Under the pieces are notes generated by a model, which saw only the letters and a program-made list of their open reading frames with translations, had not been told where the DNA came from and did not search any database. From Beroe forskalii (lineage: Eukaryota; Ctenophora; Nuda; Beroida; Beroidae): a stretch of DNA of 64,000 bases. Positions 55,318 to 64,000 of the stretch are shown here, piece by piece. The translations under genes were made by a program, and so were the position numbers. The first letter of the stretch is position 1. The number at the start of each line of letters is the position of its first letter. The stretch lies in assembly GCA_011033025.1 (NCBI GenBank), contig WFMF01000353.1, positions 1-64,000 of the forward strand. Reading direction: 5' to 3'.

Positions 55318-58300
55318 CTAGGTTGGGGGATTAAACTTGTTGGCCACTATATCAGCCAGTATTTCCTTATCATCTGCTTCAGTAGGACCACAAATAGCAT
55401 TCCAGGGCACCGATACGTCTATCTTAGCCGGATATTTCAGTCCTGTACGTTAAGTTCACTAAGTCGGTGGTTCAGCCGCAGAATATTGTGCAACTTAACT
55501 AAGTCAGTATTTCAATTTTTTCCTGTTCCCAATCGCGTTTTTGTTTTACAAAAAGGCATTGAGAATAGGTTAGCAGAGATCGTGTACTTTGGGGGTTGTG
55601 TGTATACTACCTTTACGCGTACTGTTAAATCTGAAATAGGTGCTGCGCGCGACCGTGTGTCGTCGTGGTGGTGGTGGTGGTTGGTACATTTCCATGCATC
55701 TAACTGCTCCTTTATAATATCACTCGCGTCAGAGTAGCTTGGTTTAGTGGCATCCTTTACATTGTGGGCTTCAGCTAGCTAACAGCGTTGTAGGTATTTG
55801 AGTTCAATGCTCTGTTCATGCTGATGTTGAAATTAATTCTTTTTCAAAAATTCTACAATTCTTTAATCATTAAATCGAAACAATATCGATTTTCACGGAA
55901 TCAATCAAATATTTGATTGATTCCGTGAATCACACAGTCATTTGGCCTTCTTTAAGTAGCGGGCAGTTCGGACAAATTACAATGGGCAGTGTTATAAAAT
56001 CAGTTATGAATGATCTAAAGAATTGACGAGAGGAAAGAAAGACATGAGAGTTTGTCTCGGTTCATCGATTGATAATATATCTGAATCTTTTATCTTAATC
56101 TTGGTCAGTAATCATATTTTGTATCTCAATCTTGAAAATCAATCAATTGGGGTGAAATAATAGCGAACATTGCAACGGTTTGATATCTGCAACGCAGCAA
56201 TAAGAAAACGTAACGCGTAACGAAAATGGTGATCATAGTTGTGAAACTCTGAACGGCGCGCAACCAAACGAAAAGAGTTCTACGAGATGGCGGGAACGCG
56301 CGCGCGAACATTGGGCACGTGGAACGAAATCGCCCACGTGATATTTTTATCAGCGCGCGTTAATTTAAACTTGTACGTAGGAGAGGGAAATGTAAAGCGT
56401 CCGCATAATGAGGAAAATTGATTCAATGATGTTAGTATTGCGATGTGACACTAATTGATAGAAGAAGCGCGATTGTATCATGATTTGGAAGGTCACTTCA
56501 TGCTTTATCGTCAACTCATCATGTCAGTAAATAAGACGGACAACGGTCGCCGATCAAATGACGGCGTGTTTTAATACCAGCCCCAGGGAACAGGAAATTA
56601 AGCGCCTACATACGGGAACAACGGGTACAAGAAATGTGCCGGTAGGCGCAATTCTTGTTAACCCTGTACATTGTTGATTGTATAAGCTCACTAAGTTTTC
56701 GTGTGCTTTTCACATTTTTACCTAGTCCGTTATAGGAAACGCTTTTCAGATTTAATAACCCATGATGGGAATTTCCCTAACACTTCCGCACCTTAACTTT
56801 AGTGCAAAACGATGGTAAAATTGAAGAACGAATTCTAGTGTTTACATTATAGTCACCTTCATTATGGACCATGCGACTTATCATTGACTCATCAAAGGAA
56901 AAAGGGAATTAATGAATACAATAATCTTACCTAGATTTTCCATGATCTGAATAAATTCCTCCTCGGACTTCGTAAGTCGAAGGTTGTAAAGTTTCTCTTC
57001 TCGGATGGACGACTGCGTTCTTCCTTGATAAAAGGGAATCAAGAATATGTTTTTGGACAGTAAGCGATTTTAAATTTTCCAGATAAATAGAATTATGACT
57101 GCTTTACTTAAATGATAAAATACTATCCAAAATTAAATCATTAAAAATGGTCCTCAGAAATTGTGAGAACATTCACATTAAATCTTCTAAAACTAATTCT
57201 GTCTTTTTCCATCTCAATAATCTAGCTAAGTAAGTATCTAGTTACTTAGGAAGTATTGAACTATAGTTACCTTGATAATCATGAGCAGGATAAACACTAA
57301 ACTCCTCTGGAAGAGACAATATCCTGTCATGTACAGACTTAAAGAGGAGGGAGGAGCAGCCTTGTTGGAAATCAGTCCTACCACACCCCCGAATCAGGAG
57401 CGCATCCCCGGTGGAGAGTTATATCAGTCCTACCACACCCTCGAATCAGAAGCGCATCCCCTGTGGAGAGTTATATTAGTCCTACCACACCCCCGAATCA
57501 GGGGCACATCCCCTGTGGAGAGTTACATCAGTCCTACCACACCCCCGAATCAGGAGCTCATCCCTTGTGGAGAGGTACATCAGTACAACCACACCCCGAA
57601 TCAGGAGCGCACCCCCTGTGGAGAGTTACATCAGTCCTACCACACCCCCGAATCAGGAGCTCATCCCTTGTGGAGAGTTACATCAGTCCTACCACACCCC
57701 CGAATCAGGAGCGCATCCCCTGTGGAGAGTTACATCAGTTCTACCACACCCCCGAATCAGGAGCGCATCCCCTGTGGAGAGTTACATCAGTCCTACCACA
57801 CCCCCGAATCAGAAGCACATCTCCTGTGGAGAGGTACATCAGTCCTACCACACCCCCGAATCAGGAGCGCAACCCCTGTTAGAGACCGAGAGTCATATCA
57901 GTTTCAGGAAAAGCAGAGGAAGTTTACAAAAAATGTTGTATTCAGTTTCAAACCATTTTGAACAATATCAAACTACAATCCGTTTATGGGCATTATATGA
58001 TCTAATTCTCATTATGCTGAAGTTCATTGGTTCTCATTACCGGTGAAGCAGAGTTTGTGGTCGTGTAAGACGTAGGTCATACAGCCATCGGTGTGTCCGG
58101 GCGTGCTCCTTGCCTCTAACTTGAGGTTGCCTGCAGGAGAGTAATGTACTAGGAGAGTAGTGAGGTTGTTTCAAATTGCTGTGACGTCACTATCAGCATA
58201 GCCTTATTCCGAAAGTTATTAGCATTACATGTTACTATGTTGTACTACTTGTACTGTATGCGGGAAATATGGAAGAAACTGTATTCAATGAGGAAATGGT

Positions 58301-60767
58301 TAGAATGCCCGGTACATTTAGTTGCAGCGCGTGGCAACCTCACTGTGTAATATATGGTCACAACTTCGCTACACATAGTTACAGAACACCTTCCCAATAT
58401 TAACGACATCGTTATCGTTAAGTAACAAGTCGGCTTTAGCCCCTGATGCAGCTGATATCATGCTCTTACAGCTTGTAGCGCTCTTCAACGCTCCGGTTCC
58501 TGGGATCAAATAGTACATTATTATCATCAATTATTAGCTAAGTAGTGTCCGCTATATTGAGACTGTCTAAAACATAAAAGTGGGTGCTATTAACTTATTA
58601 ATACCTTACATTGAATCCATTATATATCAAACCCACTGTTACATGTACTGCTATAAAACAGAGAAAGCCACGCATAATGAGACACGCCCCAGGAATGTTA
58701 CAACATAAATTAGCATCACTACTTTAATAGCTAGGGTAAAGTGGGGTGAAGTGGGACAATTTGAGACATATTGAGGTGCCACAGTCACACTTTTAACGAA
58801 AAATTAATTTTTGGTTGATGATTTTAGCAATGAACCCTTCCTCTTTCCATAGAATTGGCCGAAAAAATCTCAACCAATGGTTTTCATATAGAAAAAAAGC
58901 TGTCCATCTTTCCCCGCAGCATGTCCCACTTCACCCCTCATGTGGAGGTAAAGAGGACAGTCTCTGTAGCACTGAGATAACCATTTGAGAAGTTTTTCTT
59001 CATTGGACATGTACAGTTCTTTAGAATAAGTCGAATAAACCACTTTGGAACAGAGAAAGATTGAGTCTAATTGGGCAAATTGGAGAATTGAATGAATTGG
59101 TCCACTTTACCCCAAAAATTATTCTTTTAGATTTAAACTTTCAAATTTCATAAAGAGGTTCATATATGGCCAAACATGGAAAATAAGTACCTCTTTGGCA
59201 AGAATTTTGGTTTTGGTCATTTCACAGCCTTTTTAAAAATGTCCCACTTTACCCGCGCTCACCTAAAAACTTTGTAAATTTGTTGTATGGGAACCATTTA
59301 TCGATTTTCTCCATTCCAACGGTTCAGTTGCCATCTGAGTGAAGCCCAAAATGACGAAATTTAATGAGAAAATGTAGTTACCTATAATTAACACGTTGTG
59401 GGGGAAAGAGGGACACTGATAGTTAACAGGGATAATTATCACAATCTAAGCAATAAAAGCATTTGCAACTCATAATTTGTTTACTAAAACATCCCTTATA
59501 AGTTTCTCAGGCATGAAATTTTATTTTCATTAAAAATCATGTTAATGGGGAAAGTGGGACAGTCAAGTCAGATCAAATGAAATCATGTATTCCTAAGGAA
59601 ACAGTTATGCTATGCAGGTTGTTTTTCATCAAGATTTTTCACTTTGGTTGTAGTATACTTTATTTTTTCTTGAAAATAGCACTAAATGATATGGTATAAT
59701 AAATTTGGGGGAAAGTGGGACAGTTGCGCAAAATTGTCAAAATTCAATAAAAATCAATAATTTTAATTCGTGATGCTGTATTAAAAGTTTTAATAGGCAT
59801 TATTGATATTCTCACATACATAAGTCACAAAAACAGGGCGATTTTCGATTAGTTCCATACTTTTTATCAATTGTCCCACATTACCCCATTATCCAATAAT
59901 CAAGATTAAATTCCTGTTCCACTTTCCCCACTCACCTGTAAAGTCTTGTTGGCAATAGCATTCCATCTAAATTTTAACAAATAAATGTCTAGATCATCAT
60001 AAAAATCAGTTGTTATTGCTGTACCACTTTACCCCACAATGGGTAAAATATACAAAATATGACTGTCCCACTTTACCCAGTGGCTTTTATTGCATGAAAT
60101 ACTGTTGGGGTGTTGCTTTGGAAAATTTTCGAAAATTTGTCTCACTTTACCCCATATCGGTCTTATGCATCATTTTGACAGTGTTCCTCTTTACCCAAAG
60201 TGTAGTCTTCACCATAGCTTTGCATAGATGAAGGTTTTTTGAAATTTCGTTAAGTGTCCCACTTTCCCCCCAGGTGTTCCATTTCACCCCAATTTGTCCC
60301 TCTTTACCTCCTGTCCCACTCCACCCCGTTTTACCCTACACAGTGTACCTATAATTGGTGAGCAACGTCCTTCGAACAAAATAAAACGATGGTATAGCTC
60401 CTTACAGTGCTCTTACAAGCTTGTGATAACGAGAGTGACGTGACATCTGAGTTAAATAAATGAGATGTCGCCACCTATGAGATCGGAGTATGAAATTTCC
60501 CCAAAACTGCCATTTGTACGTGCGCGATACTAATTTAACAGTTTATTCACGTACGTATATGGCGCCGCGCAATCGGAAATTTCAGAATGATTCTCATTTC
60601 TCGAAATGGCGACACTTCCATTATCCCACCTGTCACATGGTCGGCATGCATGTGGGTGTTCAGAGCGTACTGTAACTTCAGGTCAAGTTCTGAGAGTATT
60701 CCCACATCCCTGCTCACTTTCTCATAGACCGGGTCAACGATAGCAGCCAGCCGAGTCACCGCACAAC
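55318..60767 (-). CDS. ETHE1: ETHE1-like persulfide dioxygenase, first exon(s) not found
   Basis: Mitochondrial non-heme iron enzyme of the metallo-beta-lactamase fold that oxidises glutathione persulfide in sulfide catabolism. Exons in order: 60630-60767, 58395-58499, 58041-58130, 57271-57408, 56931-57023 and 55318-55442, about 220 residues. Metal motif THMHADH in the first exon shown, PGHTDG in the third, [16 protein letters not shown] and YPAHDYQG in the fourth, then [18 protein letters not shown] at the end. The N-terminal 30-50 residues with the presequence should be encoded upstream; I could not find them between 60768 and 63309. The second intron shown is GG-AG (ATTG|GGAAGG). The acceptor before 57408 reads CCG, not CAG. 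A 10-copy array of that exon's start lies beside it. Confidence 0.87.
55443..56930. other. ETHE1 intron, nothing recognised
   Basis: Intron between the fifth and sixth ETHE1 exons. It contains a short perfect inverted pair (GATTCCGTGAATC and its partner near 55895-55930) and a GTGGTGGTGG run at about 55670, but no gene. Confidence 0.5.
57371..57885 (-). repeat. 52-bp tandem array built from the start of an ETHE1 exon
   Basis: Ten copies at 52-bp spacing (one step is 51). On the minus strand each copy reads TCTCCACAG|GGGATGCGCTC and on through GGACTGAT, that is, a splice acceptor plus the codons for [12 protein letters not shown]. Only the lowest-coordinate copy runs on into the rest of the exon, and that copy has CCG where the others have CAG. 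On the plus strand the array gives proline-rich frames that are not genes. Confidence 0.95.
58732..60338. mobile_element. 1.6-kb inverted-terminus element rich in GTCCCACTTTACCCC
   Basis: Left end TAGGGTAAAGTGGGGTGAAGT and right end, read inward, TAGGGTAAAACGGGGTGGAGT, form imperfect inverted termini. The inside is studded with the word GTCCCACTT(T/C)ACCCC in one orientation on the right half and the opposite on the left. It lies in an ETHE1 intron. No transposase seen; non-autonomous. Confidence 0.7.
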
Positions 60768-63309
60768 CTGATGGTTAATGCCAGGAGTTATAGGCGTAAA
60801 AAATGCTTCGTTAGCTTATAAATCATAAATGAGATAATATATAAGAGCATGATATGAGCACGAATTATGATGTGAGCATAATATGAGCATGATATTAAAT
60901 AACTCCATTTTTTTGCCTACTAACTATAAAGAATTGGTCACAGCACTTCTGTACTGTAGTTTGTAGATAAAAATACGCCCATGAAAACGTCAGATGGTTC
61001 TACGGTAACTGAAATACCTATGATGTAAGTGTAGGTACTGCTGGCTGTATCAAATAACTGTCGGAATACTAACCCCGACATCCTAGAAAATACGGGGGTG
61101 ATATTAAGATACTTTAAATTACAGATTTGAGCCCTTCTCGGGTAATTTCACCTCAGTAAATTATATATCAGATTTGTGCCCGAGCTCCGGGGTGTGCCCA
61201 AGAGTGCTGGACAGATGTTGACTGTCGAAAATTACGCAAGAAATCGTACTATTGATCCAGCATTTTATGCATCAATTTTGATCCAATGATACTCAAAAGC
61301 TCAATCAGAACTGAGAAAAGGAACAAAGTAAACGAAGAATTTCAATACCTTAAAAACAAATTTGATTGTTACAGATCATGCAACGACGATCAGATATCAC
61401 TTTATCATAAACAAAACACTTTCATTATATAAGACATTCTCAACTAAATTACAATCTATCAACACGATCCTTATTACAGTTGGTACAATACAATAATTTC
61501 AGATCACAACTTCACAATATTACAGTATTACATACTTAACGGTCGAGTAAGGAACAAGAAACATTCTCGAAAATTCAAATTATTCAATTGAGACAATTTG
61601 CGCAGAATTAAGTTCACACATTCAAAATTTCATGCTGCTTCTAATAAATTCAACTACTCAACCAGCAGTTTACAACTATGTGAGTATGTGTGCACATGGA
61701 TCATTGACCGATCCCTTATCTTAATCTTAAAGGCAACAAGATATCTCTGTTGTATCTTAATGTGAAACTCATTCCCTCGCAATTCACATCGACAAAAAAT
61801 AAAAATAAACAAGAACACATAATATCATCATTGAATATGAATTTATGAGTTTCATGATTTAACGATAATTGAAGAACTTACATATTATGATATCTTAGAA
61901 GAATCAACTCTGCAATTCTCAACACATTCGGAAACTGACACATAAAAGCGATTGGAATTACGTTATCTATAATTAAATAAGGTATTTGTATCTATGCATT
62001 TATGAGTGCATTTAAACCTCATTCAATATTAAAACAATTTGTACACTATAATATGTTACTGTACCACCAATTCATCACATAAAACTTTTATGCATTTCAT
62101 TCCGGTGGTTCCTAATCTAACTCGAATCCCTATCAAAATGTTTATACTTTTATACTTTATAGCGCGTTATAAATAAAAGTCTTCCTTGAAACATAGTAAT
62201 ATCAATGGTAGAGAATGCTGCAATTAAATTCATTTCAAATTCCAAGTTCATCATTTTTGTCACATTGTTCATAGCATTGTAGATCTTGTTAAAACCAAGG
62301 CAATGATATTTCAATGGTGAATGAATTCGATATACATTATATTATGTATATTTCAAACTTGACTTTTAACAACCTTGCACAGTGCACACTAGCCATGTCA
62401 ATTAAAAATGTAAATACTGTTTCTCTCTAACTCTCTAAAGAATATTGTCCAAAATTCTATCAAGAGTTCAGCGTTTGTATAGGTATAAACTTTGATTTCA
62501 ATCGAAATTATTACCCAGTCAATCATTTATAGATCATACTCAAAATAAAAAACCAGGGCTGGCTGGCTTGTAAAAGCTTTAAATACCTTCTGTGCGACCC
62601 ATTCGATAGTTCAAGTTTCAACTGACATCTGCTTACTTCAATACAACAACTTTCAGGAATCGGTAAAAAAACATTTAGCATCTACTGCCAGCAGTTCGTT
62701 TGAATTTTGTGTTGTGTAAATCGAAATTAGCATGATTAATTAATTATAACAAAGGTGAGGTAGTGCTATGTTTTATGGTGTTATTGGGCATTTGCATGCA
62801 GGAGATCATATATTAACAGTACAATAAATTTATATTAATCATCCACCCTTCATTCATTAATTTAAATAATAAAATTACCCCATTCCAGCAATTTAGAATA
62901 TGACATTGTGAACTGTGAAGTGAGTATGAACCGTGGTCGGTGGCAAAATGAACTAATCATGGATTACACCTATTTGAATGTAGTATCTTAGCATTATACA
63001 TCATGACACTTGGGTCTGTTCGACACTTCAGTCCCTGTACTCCAGCATTTCTTTAGTAGTACAGTGGTGCAGCGACCTTATGATCTTCAAACAAAATCCG
63101 GACACGACTGACCGCAGCTAGGTTTATCGCAATAAAGGATTCGCCAAGAAACTTCCCAGTTTCCACCAGATTTCTATAATGTTCATAGATCAGAGTTTGT
63201 TTTACCTTCATTTCTCCTGCTACAGAACATACCCTGTATTTATTTTTGTCCACATCCAAATCTGGGTTTTACAAGATAAAACATGGTACATAATCCTTCC
63301 TCTAAGCAG
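60768..63309. other. 2.5-kb region without recognised genes
   Basis: AT-rich. At 60845-60975 lies a minus-strand fragment of the 1.36-kb repeat family (CTGTACTGTAGTTTGTAGATA and the ATGAGCAT words). A 68-residue frame at 63053-63259 has no family match I can name and may be 3' UTR of the chloride channel. The ETHE1 first exon may be hidden here. Confidence 0.5.
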
Positions 63310-64000
63310 CTACTTGTGCACCATGTGTGTTGGATCCAGTTCGAAGGTAGAATGATGAACCCCCGCCCCTGACCCCCTCTGATCCCGGGATGGAGGAGGG
63401 GGTTGCTGCCCCCCTCCGGTGTGGGGTGGTTGGGAGGCGACTGTGGGGGAGGCGAGATGCCCCACGATCTGTATCCGACCCTCAATTACTTCCTGGATTT
63501 CGTTTAGCGTCATGACACCCACCAAACGACCTAGGATGAAAGGGATAAGTTCAAGGCAAAATAGTATATCGAATTTAACAAACTAACAAGGCGATCGGAT
63601 CAATGACAATAGATAAATATTCGATAGAATACAATATTTTCTCGACACTACGTACCGACACTGGTAATGTAAGCATGGCTGACACTGAGCAGACCAAAGA
63701 GAGTGTGGCACTTGTAAATACTGGTGGTTTCCACGAGTTGGAAGGGCGCCCCATCCATGGGACACTTGGAGAAGTCCATTCTGTTGTCTAGTTGCTTCTC
63801 ATACCACGAGTTGTATTCTGAAGCGGGAAGTGACATCTTAGAGCCATCGCAATCACTAATCCTTTGTCATACAGAAGCACAGAATGCGGTATATATATAT
63901 ATATACAATTAAACAGTTCTACACACTAAACTTATCACTTTTTCACTATATATTTCATAGAACATACCTTTATCTGAGATCCCAGCGGGAGTTGGGCCGA
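63310..64000 (-). CDS. ClC voltage-gated chloride channel, C-terminal end (5' part off-window)
   Basis: Three exons on the minus strand: 63968-64000 (partial), 63656-63836 and 63310-63530, with GT-AG introns. They encode the second CBS domain of a ClC-1/2/K-type plasma-membrane channel: an acidic linker region EKQLDNRMDFSKCPMDGAPF, then FQLVETTS, KCHTLFGLLSVSHAYITSVG, and RLVGVMTLNEIQEVIEG. CBS pairs gate the channel and bind nucleotides. A proline/glycine-rich tail of about 50 residues follows and ends at TAG. The membrane part lies beyond the window edge. Confidence 0.87.

Noticed and set aside
57272-58046. Open frames up to 229 codons with repeated [14 protein letters not shown]-like units
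   Set aside because: They are the antisense reading of the ETHE1 exon-start array. The repeat explains them fully.
63053-63259. 68-codon minus-strand frame ending KVAAPLYY
   Set aside because: No recognised family, no clear splice borders, and located where the chloride channel 3' UTR is expected. Kept only as a remark.

Overview
The window reads as animal nuclear DNA. Coding exons are short, separated by mostly GT-AG introns, and belong to families found across Metazoa: RAD54, PECR, ATPAF2/ATP12, EXOSC2/RRP4, mitochondrial uL2, ETHE1, a ClC chloride channel, a rhodopsin-type GPCR and a C1A cysteine peptidase. There is no bacterial-style operon layout. I cannot name the species. One clue is that at least five introns only keep the reading frame if they start with GG instead of GT. 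To my knowledge GG and GA donors are reported as common in the copepod Eurytemora affinis, so a small crustacean is a reasonable guess and no more than that.

Region 1 (1-22 kb) is a large inverted duplication. The left arm (about 75-7272) carries, on the minus strand, the last ATPAF2 exon, a complete PECR-like gene and the first eight coding exons of RAD54. The right arm (about 8269-21910) carries the same genes on the plus strand in the same order from the centre outward. Coding exons have identical lengths in the two arms, except one RAD54 exon whose splice acceptor is mutated on the right, while introns differ by whole insertions. A 3.1-kb TTAA-flanked element sits in the last PECR intron, and a 4.2-kb foldback element with an 8-bp target duplication sits in a RAD54 intron; both occur only on the right. 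A 0.5-kb element occurs only on the left. The centre holds ATPAF2 exons without the 5' part of the gene.

Region 2 (22-31 kb) completes the right RAD54 gene (about 701 residues). An intronless GPCR lies antisense inside one of its introns. EXOSC2 follows on the same strand, with a foldback carrying two opposed CCAAT boxes just before its start codon.

Region 3 (31-49 kb) is best read as one mitochondrial ribosomal protein uL2 gene. Its seventh intron is about 13.3 kb and contains an antisense secreted-protein gene plus a 10.2-kb TTAA-bounded nest of repeats. That nest holds a 1.36-kb tandem unit, a truncated Ty3/gypsy-like retroelement and a 1.3-kb inverted-repeat element.

Region 4 (49-64 kb) is minus-strand: a secreted C1A peptidase with a cysteine-rich tail, ETHE1 persulfide dioxygenase with two alternative last exons, and the C-terminal end of a ClC chloride channel running off the window.

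Three patterns recur. Non-GT introns are often bordered by direct repeats. Small tandem arrays are built from the edge of an exon, splice signal included (EXOSC2, ETHE1, RAD54 end). Mobile elements nest inside introns. The genes are mostly housekeeping (DNA repair, RNA exosome, mitochondrial translation, ATP synthase assembly, peroxisomal lipid reduction, sulfide oxidation) and I see no shared pathway. All exon models come from reading frames, splice signals and remembered family sequences; no alignment or transcript data were available.
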